Positions 51,337 through 60,612 of a DNA stretch of 64,000 nucleotides are shown here, piece after piece (the first letter of the stretch is position 1; each line of letters starts with the position of its first letter). This DNA is from JAATFS01 sp037145635. Lineage in GTDB: Bacteria > Pseudomonadota > Gammaproteobacteria > Xanthomonadales > Xanthomonadaceae. The notes beneath the pieces were generated by a model. The model was not told where the DNA came from, did no database searches, and saw only the letters and a list, made by a program, of their open reading frames with translations. Made by a program: the position numbers and the translations under genes. Location: positions 434,001 to 498,000 of the forward strand of contig JBBCXB010000003.1 in assembly GCA_037145635.1 (NCBI GenBank). The letters are read 5' to 3'.

Positions 51337-52239
51337 ATGGCCGGCGCCAGCCTGTTCACCCTGCTCGACGATATTGCTTCGCTGCTCGACGACGTGTCGG
51401 TGATGACCAAGGTCGCCGCCAAGAAGACCGCCGGCGTGCTCGGCGACGACCTGGCGCTGAACGCGCAGCAGGTCACCGGCGTGCGTGCCGACCGCGAACT
51501 GCCGGTGGTCTGGGCGGTGGCCAAGGGCTCGCTGGTCAACAAGGCCATCCTGGTGCCGGCGGCGCTGCTGATCAGCGCCTTCCTGCCGGGCTGGGTGATC
51601 ACCGGGCTGATGATGCTCGGCGGCGCGTTCCTGTGCTTCGAGGGCGTGGAGAAGCTGGCGCACAAGTTCCTGCACGCGTCCGACGAGGACGCGGCCCAGC
51701 GCGAGCAGCGCACCCAGGCCCTGGCCGACCCCGGCACCGACGTGGTGGCGATGGAGAAGGACAAGATCAAGGGCGCGATCCGCACCGACCTGATCCTGTC
51801 GGCGGAGATCATCGTGCTGTCGCTCGGCGTGGTCGCGGCGCAGCCGATGCTGCAGCAGGTGCTGGTGCTGGTGTCGATCGCGCTGGCGATGACGGTCGGC
51901 GTCTATGGCCTGGTCGGCGGCATCGTCAAGCTCGACGACTTCGGGCTGTGGCTGACCGGCAAGGGCGCGGCCGCGGCGGCGGTCGGCCGCGGCATCCTGG
52001 CCGCGGCGCCGTGGCTGATGAAGACGCTGTCGGTGGTCGGCACGGTGGCGATGTTCCTGGTCGGCGGCGGCATCCTGGTGCACAACATCCCGGCGCTGCA
52101 CCACCTGATCGTCGGCCTCACGCCGCAGGGCTGGGTGGGCAGCGTGGTGGTCAACCTGGCCAACGCGGTGGTCGGCGTGGTCGCCGGCGCGATCGTGCTG
52201 GCCGGCGTCACCGGGGTGCAGAAGCTGCGCGGCAAGTGA
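51337..52239 (+). CDS. DUF808/YedI-family inner-membrane protein
   Basis: 300 residues. Hydrophilic N terminus beginning MAGASLFTLLDDIASLLDDVSVMTKVAAKKTAGVLGDDLALNA (strongly conserved in YedI), then about six to seven membrane helices. The function of DUF808 proteins is unknown. The ATG at 51337 is preceded by GGAAGGA. Isolated gene followed by a gap with a palindrome. Confidence 0.9.
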   Translation: MAGASLFTLLDDIASLLDDVSVMTKVAAKKTAGVLGDDLALNAQQVTGVRADRELPVVWAVAKGSLVNKAILVPAALLISAFLPGWVITGLMMLGGAFLCFEGVEKLAHKFLHASDEDAAQREQRTQALADPGTDVVAMEKDKIKGAIRTDLILSAEIIVLSLGVVAAQPMLQQVLVLVSIALAMTVGVYGLVGGIVKLDDFGLWLTGKGAAAAAVGRGILAAAPWLMKTLSVVGTVAMFLVGGGILVHNIPALHHLIVGLTPQGWVGSVVVNLANAVVGVVAGAIVLAGVTGVQKLRGK

Positions 52240-52390
52240 CGGTGGCCGGCTTCCGGCAGCTGCTGCGGGCCGCGGTGCACGCGCCCTGATGAGGATGCAG
52301 TCGTCTGCCGCCGCCGATCGGATCCGCTCCGCATCGGCGACGCAGCCCCCTGCCCGCGGGCCTTCCCGGGGCGGGCGTTGACGCGTTCCG

Positions 52391-52443
52391 CTGCCGGCTG
52401 GTGAACCCAGGGACAGCGAGCCTTGGATCCTCCAAGGCGGCAG
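52391..52443. repeat. Nested palindrome in the DUF808-diguanylate cyclase gap
   Basis: GCCTTGGA-TCC-TCCAAGGC (52420-52438) is a perfect 8-bp stem nested within CTGCCG/CGGCAG (52391-52396 with 52438-52443). Its ATCC centre is like the palindromes at 31425 and 44912. The remainder of 52240-52554 contains no gene I can support. Confidence 0.7.
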
Positions 52444-52554
52444 CGAACCCTGAAACTTCCCCTCTGCCCTAAGCCCTGGACCGCCTGACCGCCAGTCCCC
52501 GGTCGTTGGTCAGGGTCGCGGCGGTCGCGGCGACGCCGCGCACCGCGCCATGGG

Positions 52555-54168
52555 CTACTCGGCGGTGACGACGCGGTTCTTGCCGGCGGCCTTGGCCTCG
52601 TACATCGCGCGGTCGGCGCGGCGCACCAGCTCGTCCTGGGACTCGCCGGCGCGGCGCATCGCCACGCCGCCGCTGAAGCTGACGAACACGCGCATGTCCT
52701 CGTGCAGGAATGAGCGCTGCGCCAGCGCGCGCTGCAGCCGCGTCACCGCCGCGCTGGCCTCGAAGATGGTGGCGTCCGGCAGCAGCAGCACGAACTCCTC
52801 GCCGCCGAAGCGGGCGATCGCGTCGCTGGTGCGCAGCGTGGTCTTGGCCACCTCCACGGTGTGGCGCAGCGCGGCGTCGCCGCCGGCGTGGCCGTGGGTC
52901 TCGTTGAGGCGGCGGAAGTCGTCCAGGTCCAGCATCGCCACGCACAGCGGCTGGGCGGTGCGCTGGGTGCGCGCGGCCTCGCGCTCGAACAGCTCGTCGA
53001 AGCCGCGCCGGTTGAGCGCGCCGGTGAGCTGGTCCTCGCGCACCAGGCCGGCCACGTCCTTGAGCTCCTGCTCCAGCGCGACGATGCGCTGCTCGGCTTC
53101 CTCGACCTGGCGGCGCGCGGCGATCAGGTCGTCGCGCGCCTGCAGCGCCTCGGCCTGCACCCCGGCGGTGTCCTGCAGCACGTCCTGCAGCAGCCGGTTG
53201 AGGTCGGTGATGCTGCGCGCCTGGCCGATCGCCTGCGAGTAGCCCGCCACGCGGTCGTGGTACTGGCCGGTGCTGGCGGCCATGCCGTCGAGGCGGTCGA
53301 CGAAGGACACCATCATCTCGCGCATCGCGGTCTTGGAATCGGCGATGCCCTGCTTCAGCAGCCCCTGCTTGTAGATCACCTCGCGCAGGGTGCCGCGCGC
53401 CTGCTCGATCGCGCCGGTGTCCAGCGGCCCGGCGATCAGCTGGCGCACCACCGAGATCTGGCCCTGCAGCCAGCTGCGGTCGTCGAGCAGTTCGCCGACG
53501 TTCTCCAGCAGCAGGTCGAACAGGCCCAGCAGCAGGTTCTGCTGCTCGCTGACGTCGTCGGCGCGCAGCCCGATCTGGTGGCTGAGCTCGCGCAGCCGCT
53601 GCTCCAGCGTGATCAGCTCGTGCCCCGGGCGCCAGTGGCGCAGCGCCGCGGCCAGGGTCTGCGCCTCCTCGGCCAGCTGCGGCGTGCGCTGCAGCAGGGT
53701 GGCCAGCGCGTTGCCCAGCGCGTGGCGCAGCAGGTCGCGCAGCTGCTCGGCCTCGGTGCGGCCATCGGCCAGCGAGTCGCCGGTGTCGATGGTGCGGATG
53801 TACTTGTCGATCAGCTGGCGCAGCGCGCGGCCGTAGCCGAGCCAGTCGCCGGCGGCATAGGCGCTCTGCAGGCGCACGCCCATGTCGCCGAGCTCGCCGT
53901 GCAGGCTGGTCATGCCTTCGGCGAAGGCCAGCAGCAGCGCCTGCGGCTGCTGCGCCTGCGAGAACAGCCGGATCAGGGTCGCCGCCGACGCGGCCGGGTC
54001 GCCGGCCGGGGTGGCCTTGGCCGGCACCAGCTGGCGATGGCGGCCCTCCAGCGCGGGGGCGCCCTCCGGCACCGGCAGCGACGCCGGACCGGCCGGGTCG
54101 CTGCCCCAGGACAGCAGCCGGCGCAGGCCGCCGCGGGCGGTCTTCGGCGGTTCGCGATGGTCCGGCAT
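52555..54168 (-). CDS. Diguanylate cyclase with helical N-terminal region
   Basis: 537 residues. C-terminal GGDEF domain (about residues 380-537) with an intact active motif GGEEF (455-459) and an allosteric I-site RTSD five residues before it, so it should make cyclic di-GMP and be product-inhibited. The N-terminal about 370 residues are almost all helical with long coiled-coil segments (VQAEALQARDDLIAARRQVEEAEQRIVALEQELKDV) and no PAS, GAF or membrane segments, so the input is unknown. The ATG at 54168 is followed by MPDHREPPKTARGGL. Single gene unit on the minus strand, divergent from the DUF1302 gene. Confidence 0.92.
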   Translation of the reverse strand: MPDHREPPKTARGGLRRLLSWGSDPAGPASLPVPEGAPALEGRHRQLVPAKATPAGDPAASAATLIRLFSQAQQPQALLLAFAEGMTSLHGELGDMGVRLQSAYAAGDWLGYGRALRQLIDKYIRTIDTGDSLADGRTEAEQLRDLLRHALGNALATLLQRTPQLAEEAQTLAAALRHWRPGHELITLEQRLRELSHQIGLRADDVSEQQNLLLGLFDLLLENVGELLDDRSWLQGQISVVRQLIAGPLDTGAIEQARGTLREVIYKQGLLKQGIADSKTAMREMMVSFVDRLDGMAASTGQYHDRVAGYSQAIGQARSITDLNRLLQDVLQDTAGVQAEALQARDDLIAARRQVEEAEQRIVALEQELKDVAGLVREDQLTGALNRRGFDELFEREAARTQRTAQPLCVAMLDLDDFRRLNETHGHAGGDAALRHTVEVAKTTLRTSDAIARFGGEEFVLLLPDATIFEASAAVTRLQRALAQRSFLHEDMRVFVSFSGGVAMRRAGESQDELVRRADRAMYEAKAAGKNRVVTAE

Positions 54169-54357
54169 GTTCGAGGGCGCTCGCTGAAGGGAAGGGGGGA
54201 CTTTCCCCTCGCGGGGTTCGACGCCAGGTTATCGGCGCCGCCGGGCGCGGCTTGAGCGCCGGCGGCGGCCGACCGCGTGGTAACCGTTGCAACCAAGAAT
54301 GCGGTGCGCCGGGCGCGATGCTATAACGCCCACCCCGAGAGTGCCTGGTCCCGCGCG

Positions 54358-56235
54358 ATGTCGATCCCGTCTTCCGGCCGTATGCTGCGCCGCGCCACCC
54401 CGGCGCTGTGCCTGTTGGCCCTGGGGTGTGCCCAGGCCGCCGAGTCCACATTCGCCGCGGGCGAGGGCAAGGTGGTGTGGACCACCCGCGTGGTGGCCGG
54501 CACCGGCATCCGCACCACCGGCGCCTCGCCGCACCTGGTCGGCAAGGGCTTCCGCTCCGATGGCGTGCCCAAGGGCGGCGACGGCAGCGACACCTCCGAC
54601 GACGGCAACCTCAACTACGGCGCCGGCGATGCCTATGCCGGCCTGTTCAAGGTCAGCAGCGGCGTGGACGTGAGCTGGCGCGGGCTCGGCCTGGCGGTCA
54701 GCGGGCGCGCCTGGTACGACACCGTGCTCAAGGACGGCGACGTGCCGCAGGGCGACGTCGCCAACGGCTTCGCTCCCGATGCGCCGCTGAGCGACCGCGG
54801 CTTCTCGCGTTCCAACCGGTTCTCCGGGGTGATGCTGCTGGACGCCTATGTCTACGCCCGGCACGACCTCGGCGCCACCGCGCACTGGGACGCGCGGGTG
54901 GGCCGGCAGCGCCTGAAATGGGGCGAGGGCCTGTTCTTCAACGGCCTCAACCAGGTCAGCCCGACCGACTTCACCACCCTGCACCGCCCCGGCACCGATC
55001 CGGCCAGCGAGGCGCAGCTGCCGGTGGAGATGGTCTGGAACCGCCTTGCCTTCGACAACGGCTTCAGCATCGAGGGCTTCTACCAGTGGAAGTGGCGCGC
55101 CGCCGAGCTCGATCCCTGCGGCACGTTCTGGTCCGGCACCGACATCGGCATCGATCCCGGCTGTGCCGGCCTGCAGTCCAACGCCTACTACCCGATCAAC
55201 GCCAGCTATGCCGGCACCGGGCAGTGGCTGAGCGACGGCTACATGAACGCGGCCGGGGCCTACCTGCCGCGCGGCACCGACCTCCCGGCCAAGGACCGCG
55301 GGCAGTTCGGCGTGGCGCTGCACTACCGGGCCGACGCGCTGAACACCGACTTCGGCCTCTACTTCACCCGCTACAACGCCCGCCTGCCGATCCTCAACGC
55401 CACCACGCCCGACAGCGCCCTGACCCAGCCCGACCTCACCGCGCGGCTGGTCGCCGCCGGCGTGCCGCTGACCTATGCGCAGCTGTCCACGCGGCTGTCC
55501 ACCATCACCGAGTCCTGGGAGTACCCGAACGGCATCCGGCTGATGGGGCTGTCGGCGGCCACGCGCTGGAAGCAGTGGAAGTTCGGCAGCGAGATCAGCT
55601 ACGCCGACAACCTGCCGGTACAGCTCAACACCGCCGACATGTTCGCCGCGCTCACCCGCAACGGCGGGCCGATCGGCGACCGCACCCTGGGCCAGCCCGA
55701 GGGCTTCCTGCTGCGCGGCTACGACCGCTTCCAGAAGATGCAGCTGCAGGCCAACGCCACCCGCACGTTCGGCCCGCGCTGGGGCGCGCAGGGCGGGGTG
55801 CTGGCCGGCGAGGTGGCCTGGCAGCACGTCAACCTGCCGTCGGTGACGGTGGCGCGCTACGGCCGCGGCTTCGCCTGGGGCTACTCGCCGCAGGGCTTCG
55901 ACGGCAGCTGCGCCGCGGTGCAGAACCCCGACGGCTGCGTCAACGACGGTTACTTCACCCGGGTCGCCTGGGGCTACCGGCTGCGCGGCCAGCTCAACTA
56001 CGCGGTCGGCCACGCCACGCTGTCGCCCAGCCTGACCTGGGCCCACGATGTGCGCGGCTATTCGGTGGACAGCGCGCTGGTCCAGCACCGCCGGGCGGTG
56101 ACGATGGGCGTGGCCGGGAAGTTCGCGCCGCGCTACTTCGCCAGCCTCGGCTACACCCGCTACCTGGGCGACAACCGCTACGACGTGCTCGCCGACCACG
56201 ACAACCTGACCGCGGCGGTCGGCGCGACCTTCTAG
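54358..56235 (+). CDS. DUF1302-family outer-membrane protein
   Basis: 625 residues. Signal peptide MSIPSSGRMLRRATPALCLLALGCAQAAES is followed by a beta-rich sequence with many alternating aromatic/glycine segments, a terminal Phe (VGATF) typical of outer-membrane barrels, and DUF1302 blocks such as LDAYVYARHDLG, RLKWGEGLFFNGLNQVSPTDFTTLHRPGTDPASEAQLPVEMVWN. In Pseudomonas such genes neighbour DUF1329 and an MMPL/hydrolase cluster; here neither is present. Ligand unknown. Alternative upstream start adds 27 residues without a signal. Confidence 0.85.
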   Translation: MSIPSSGRMLRRATPALCLLALGCAQAAESTFAAGEGKVVWTTRVVAGTGIRTTGASPHLVGKGFRSDGVPKGGDGSDTSDDGNLNYGAGDAYAGLFKVSSGVDVSWRGLGLAVSGRAWYDTVLKDGDVPQGDVANGFAPDAPLSDRGFSRSNRFSGVMLLDAYVYARHDLGATAHWDARVGRQRLKWGEGLFFNGLNQVSPTDFTTLHRPGTDPASEAQLPVEMVWNRLAFDNGFSIEGFYQWKWRAAELDPCGTFWSGTDIGIDPGCAGLQSNAYYPINASYAGTGQWLSDGYMNAAGAYLPRGTDLPAKDRGQFGVALHYRADALNTDFGLYFTRYNARLPILNATTPDSALTQPDLTARLVAAGVPLTYAQLSTRLSTITESWEYPNGIRLMGLSAATRWKQWKFGSEISYADNLPVQLNTADMFAALTRNGGPIGDRTLGQPEGFLLRGYDRFQKMQLQANATRTFGPRWGAQGGVLAGEVAWQHVNLPSVTVARYGRGFAWGYSPQGFDGSCAAVQNPDGCVNDGYFTRVAWGYRLRGQLNYAVGHATLSPSLTWAHDVRGYSVDSALVQHRRAVTMGVAGKFAPRYFASLGYTRYLGDNRYDVLADHDNLTAAVGATF

Positions 56236-56806
56236 CCGCGGCCCGCCGCTCGCCGCCGGCCGCCGGCCACGGCCTTACGTGCCAGCCGGTCGCCGCCGGT
56301 CAGCGCCCCGAGTGGCGGGTTGCCGCCGGCGCGGCCCTGGCCGTCACGGGCACGCCTGCCGTCCGGCTTCGGCACCGCTGGAGCGGGGCGCCCTGGCCGG
56401 GATCCGGCCGTCGACGGCCAAGCGCCCGCCGTCGCCGGGCCAGCCACCGGCGCGGGCGAGGCAGCGCCCGCATCCAGCGACGTCGATCACAGTCCGGGCC
56501 CGCGTCCTCCCAGTACGCCGGTGGATGGTGAACGAGTCAGGCAGGTGCGGCCGCTGCCGCGTCGCCTGCCCTGTCAGGCTCGCTGCCGGACGCGGTGCAG
56601 CCAGCGCAAGGCGCCGTCGCAAAAAAGTCAGCCCGTATTCACGCGTCTTTTATTTGCACGGGGTGTAGATTCCCTGCAAGGCCTGCGTGGTGTCCACGCG
56701 CCGGCTCCGCTTTCCACGCTCCACACTCGCCTGGCGTTTCGAGAGGCGAACGCTGTCGCTTTGCCCAGTTTTCCGTCTTACACCCCCCGCCGTGACGGAT
56801 GTCGTG
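56236..56806 (+). other. 571-bp gap upstream of glgA
   Basis: The first about 370 bp is GC-rich with no structure I can support. The last about 180 bp changes composition: an A-tract (AAAAAA near 56620) and the AT-rich stretch around 56635-56670 are probably the glgA promoter, but no clear -35/-10 pair or operator was found. In-frame codons upstream of glgA extend to 56687 but look like chance. Confidence 0.4.
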
Positions 56807-58372
56807 ATGGTCGCCATGTTGCCTGTACAGAATGTCCCCGCGCGCCTGGAGCGCGGCCCGCTCGTCGATCCTTCGCTGAAGGGCGCGCGCGCACGCGACG
56901 CACGTGGCCGCTTCATCCGCCACCACGAGCGCCTGATCAGCGCCGTGCCGGATCGCCGGGGCGCGCTGTTCGTGGCGTCGGAGATGGCCGACTTCGTCAA
57001 GGCCGGCGGCCTCGGCGACGTGGCCGCGGCGCTGCCGCGCGCGCTGCGCGGGCGCTACGACGTGCGCGTGCTGATCCCCGGGTACCGGGCGGTGCTGGCG
57101 CGCGCCGGCAGGATTGAGATCGTCGGCCGGGTGCTGGCGCATGCGTCGCTGCCGGCCTGCGACATCGGCCGCATCGAGCAGGCCGACGGCCTGCCGATCT
57201 ACGTGCTGCTGTGCGCCGAGCTGTTCGAGCGCGAGGGCTCGCCCTACGTCAACCACAGCGGCGGCGAGTGGGAGGACAACGCGATCCGGTTCGCGACCCT
57301 GTCGCACGCGGCCGCCGAGATCGCCGCCGGCCGCGCCGGGCTGAACTGGCGCCCGCGCCTGCTGCACCTCAACGACTGGCCCTCGGCGATGGCCGCGGCC
57401 TACGTGCGCTGGTCCGGCGGCACCACGCCGTGCCTGCTGACGATCCACAACCTGGCCTACCAGGGCCTGTTCCCGTATTCGATGGCGCCGGCGCTGGGCA
57501 TTCCCGCCGAGCACGTGGCCGAGCTGGAGTTCTACGGCCAGATGTCGTTCCTGCGCGGCGGCATCGTCCACGCCAGCCACGTCAACACCGTGAGCGTGAG
57601 CTACGCCAGCCAGATCGTCGGGCCGGCGCAGGGCTGCGGCCTGGACGGCCTGCTGGCGCGCCGCGCGGCGAAGGGTGCGCTGACCGGCATCGTCAACGGC
57701 ATCGACGCCAGCTGGGACCCGCGCACCGACCATCACCTGGAGACGCATTTCAGCGTCAACCAGTGGCAGGGCCGGCGCGAGAACGCCGACCAGGTGCGGC
57801 AGAGCTTCGGCCTGCGGCAGAGCCATGGCCCGCTGTTCGCGGTGGTGTCGCGGCTGGTGCACCAGAAGGGCCTGGACCTGATCTGCGAGGTCGCGCCGCA
57901 GATCGTGGCGGCCGGCGGCCAGATCGTGGTGATCGGCGGCGGCGAGCCGGAGATCGAGCAGCAGGTGGAGGCGCTCGCACGCCGCTACCCGGGCCAGGTC
58001 GGCGCGCACATCGGCTTCGAGGAGGGGCTGGCGCGGCGCATGTTCGCCGGCGCCGACTTCCTGCTGATGCCGTCGCGCTTCGAGCCGTGCGGACTCAGCC
58101 AGATGTATGCGCAGCGCTTCGGCTGCCTGCCGATCGCGCATGCGACCGGCGGCCTGATCGACACCGTCGACGACGGTGTCACCGGTTTCCTGTTCCACGG
58201 CGCCAGCGCCGATGCCCTGCGGCGCTGCCTGCAGCGCGCGTTCCGCACCTTCCGCCTGCCGAGCCTGTTCGGGGCGATGCGGCGGGCGGCGATGCTGCGC
58301 CCCAGCGGCTGGGACGTGGCCGGCAACAAATACATGGCGCTGTACGAGCGCACCGCTGCGGCGGTTTCTTGA
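56807..58372 (+). CDS. glgA: Glycogen synthase (ADP-glucose type)
   Basis: 521 residues. Extends alpha-1,4-glucan from ADP-glucose. Substrate motif KAGGLGDV (residues 65-72, from the ATG at 56807), and RLVHQKGLDLICEV and SRFEPCGLSQMYAQRFG (acceptor/donor region) are typical of GT5. About 50 residues precede the usual GlgA start (LFVASEMADFVKAGG), an N-terminal extension seen in Xanthomonas GlgA. It begins the operon glgA-glgB-treZ-malQ; its stop overlaps a possible TTG of glgB. Confidence 0.93.
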   Translation: MVAMLPVQNVPARLERGPLVDPSLKGARARDARGRFIRHHERLISAVPDRRGALFVASEMADFVKAGGLGDVAAALPRALRGRYDVRVLIPGYRAVLARAGRIEIVGRVLAHASLPACDIGRIEQADGLPIYVLLCAELFEREGSPYVNHSGGEWEDNAIRFATLSHAAAEIAAGRAGLNWRPRLLHLNDWPSAMAAAYVRWSGGTTPCLLTIHNLAYQGLFPYSMAPALGIPAEHVAELEFYGQMSFLRGGIVHASHVNTVSVSYASQIVGPAQGCGLDGLLARRAAKGALTGIVNGIDASWDPRTDHHLETHFSVNQWQGRRENADQVRQSFGLRQSHGPLFAVVSRLVHQKGLDLICEVAPQIVAAGGQIVVIGGGEPEIEQQVEALARRYPGQVGAHIGFEEGLARRMFAGADFLLMPSRFEPCGLSQMYAQRFGCLPIAHATGGLIDTVDDGVTGFLFHGASADALRRCLQRAFRTFRLPSLFGAMRRAAMLRPSGWDVAGNKYMALYERTAAAVS

Positions 58373-58389
58373 GCGAGGTGGTAGGCGAC

Positions 58390-60612
58390 GTGGGTAGTGG
58401 CGAGGATGGAGCGGGTGGGGGATACGACACGGCGGCGTCGCCGGAGCAGGAACGGGCGCTGCACGCGCTGGCGCATGCGCTGCCGGAGGATGCGTTCGCC
58501 TGGCTGGGGCCGCACCGCCAGGCCGACGGGCAACGCCTGATCCGGGTGCTGGCGCCGGGCGCCGAGACCATGGGCCTGATCGATGGCCGCGGCAAGCTGC
58601 TGGCGCGCATGCGCCCGGGCGGTGCGCCGGGGGTGTTCGAGGGCCGGCTCGGGGGCGAGGCGGCGTATCGCCTGCGCATCGTGTGGCCGGAGGCGGTGCA
58701 GGAGGTCGAGGATGCCTATGCGTTCGGTCCGCTGATCGAGGAAGGCACGCTGCAGCGCATCGTCGACGGCGATGGCGAGGCCCTGCGCGGTGCGCTGGGC
58801 GCGCACCATCAGGAGTGCGACGGCGTGCCCGGCATCCGCTTCGCGGTGTGGGCGCCGAACGCGCAGCGCGTGGCCGTGGTCGGCGACTTCAATGGCTGGG
58901 ACGAGCGCCGCCACCCGATGCGGCTGCGCCACACCGCCGGGGTCTGGGAACTGTTCGTGCCGCGCCTGGAGGCGGGCGAGCGCTACAAGTACGCCATCAT
59001 CGCCGCCGACGGCCGCCGCCTGGCGCACAAGGCCGACCCGATCGCGCGCCAGGCCGAGCTGCCGCCGGCGACCGCGTCGCTGGTACCGGCACGCGAGGAA
59101 TTCGCGTGGAGCGACCAGGCCTGGATGGCGCAACGCGCCGACGCCGGGCTCAGGCCGATGTCGATCTACGAACTGCACGCGGCCTCCTGGCGCCACGACG
59201 AGGCCGGCCGCCCGCTGGACTGGGACGCGCTGGCCGCGCAGCTGGTGCCGTACGTGCAGGAACTGGGATTCACCCACATCGAGCTGCTGCCGATCACCGA
59301 GCACCCGTTCGGCGGCTCGTGGGGCTACCAGCCGCTGGGCATGTACGCGCCGACCGCGCGCCACGGCAGCCCGGAGGGCTTCGCGCGCTTCGTCGATGCC
59401 TGCCATGCTGCGGGCATCGGCGTGATCCTGGACTGGGTCAGTGCGCACTTTCCGGACGACGAGCACGGCCTGCGCCAGTTCGACGGCACCGCGCTGTACG
59501 AACACGCTGATCCGCGCGAAGGCTTCCACCGCGACTGGAACACGCTGATCTACAACTACGGCCGCCACGAGGTGTCGGCCTACCTGGTGGGCAGCGCGCT
59601 GGAGTGGATCGAGCGCTTCCACATCGACGGGCTGCGCGTGGACGCGGTGGCCTCGATGCTCTACCGCGACTACAGCCGCGGCGAGGGCGAGTGGGTGCCC
59701 AACGAACACGGCGGGCGCGAGAACCTGCAGGCGGTGGCGTTCCTGCGCCGGCTCAATGGCGAGATCGCGCAGCGCTTCCCCGGGGTGATGGTGATCGCCG
59801 AGGAATCCACCGCGTGGCCGGGCGTGACCGCGCCGGTCGAGCAGGGAGGGCTCGGCTTCACCCACAAGTGGAACATGGGCTGGATGCACGACACGCTGAG
59901 CTACATGGCGCGCGATCCGGTCCACCGCGCGCACCACCACAGCGAGATGACCTTCGGGCTGGTGTACGCCTTCTCCGAGCGTTTCGTGCTGCCGCTGTCG
60001 CATGACGAGGTGGTGCACGGCAAGGGTGCGCTGCTGGCCAAGATGCCGGGCGACGAATGGCGCCGCTTCGCCAACCTGCGCGCCTACCTCGCCTTCATGT
60101 GGGCGCACCCGGGCAACAAGCTGCTGTTCATGGGCGGCGAGTTCGGCCAGGCGCGCGAGTGGAACCACGACCGCACGCTGGACTGGGACGCGCTCGGGCA
60201 TGCTCCGCACCGCGGCCTGAGCCAGCTGGTGGGCGACCTCAACCGTGCGCTGCGCGAGCAGCCGGCGCTGTACCGCGGCGACTACCGCCCGGACGGCTTC
60301 GACTGGAGCGTGGGCGACGATGCCTACAACAGCGTGTTCGCCTTCGTGCGCCACGATCCGCAGGGCCAGGCCGCGCCGGTGCTGGCGGTCAGCAACTTCA
60401 CGCCGATGCCGCGCCACGGCTACCGCGTCGGCGTGCCGCGCGGCGGGCGCTGGCGCGAGATCCTCAACACCGACAGCGGCTACTACGGCGGCAGCGGGCT
60501 GGGCAACGGCGGCGGCGTGGCGACCGAGGCGGTGGGCATGCACGGCCACGCGCAGTCGCTGCTGCTCACGCTGCCGCCGCTGGCCACGATCTATCTGCAG
60601 GCGGAGGATTGA
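58390..60612 (+). CDS. glgB: 1,4-alpha-glucan branching enzyme
   Basis: 740 residues from GTG 58390, close to the family's 730. Moves chain ends to make alpha-1,6 branches. N-terminal CBM48 domains, then a GH13 barrel: catalytic Asp in GLRVDAVASMLY, Glu in IAEESTAWP and SHDEVVHGKG near the C-terminal third. The GTG is chosen because GAGGTGG is positioned nine bases upstream; a TTG overlapping the glgA stop (58369) or GTG 58378 are alternatives that alter only the N terminus. Abuts treZ directly. Confidence 0.93.
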   Translation: MGSGEDGAGGGYDTAASPEQERALHALAHALPEDAFAWLGPHRQADGQRLIRVLAPGAETMGLIDGRGKLLARMRPGGAPGVFEGRLGGEAAYRLRIVWPEAVQEVEDAYAFGPLIEEGTLQRIVDGDGEALRGALGAHHQECDGVPGIRFAVWAPNAQRVAVVGDFNGWDERRHPMRLRHTAGVWELFVPRLEAGERYKYAIIAADGRRLAHKADPIARQAELPPATASLVPAREEFAWSDQAWMAQRADAGLRPMSIYELHAASWRHDEAGRPLDWDALAAQLVPYVQELGFTHIELLPITEHPFGGSWGYQPLGMYAPTARHGSPEGFARFVDACHAAGIGVILDWVSAHFPDDEHGLRQFDGTALYEHADPREGFHRDWNTLIYNYGRHEVSAYLVGSALEWIERFHIDGLRVDAVASMLYRDYSRGEGEWVPNEHGGRENLQAVAFLRRLNGEIAQRFPGVMVIAEESTAWPGVTAPVEQGGLGFTHKWNMGWMHDTLSYMARDPVHRAHHHSEMTFGLVYAFSERFVLPLSHDEVVHGKGALLAKMPGDEWRRFANLRAYLAFMWAHPGNKLLFMGGEFGQAREWNHDRTLDWDALGHAPHRGLSQLVGDLNRALREQPALYRGDYRPDGFDWSVGDDAYNSVFAFVRHDPQGQAAPVLAVSNFTPMPRHGYRVGVPRGGRWREILNTDSGYYGGSGLGNGGGVATEAVGMHGHAQSLLLTLPPLATIYLQAED

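Noticed and set aside
52240..52554. A small gene between the DUF808 gene and the diguanylate cyclase
   Set aside because: Short frames there show no ribosome-binding site and no conserved composition; the strongest structure is a palindrome.
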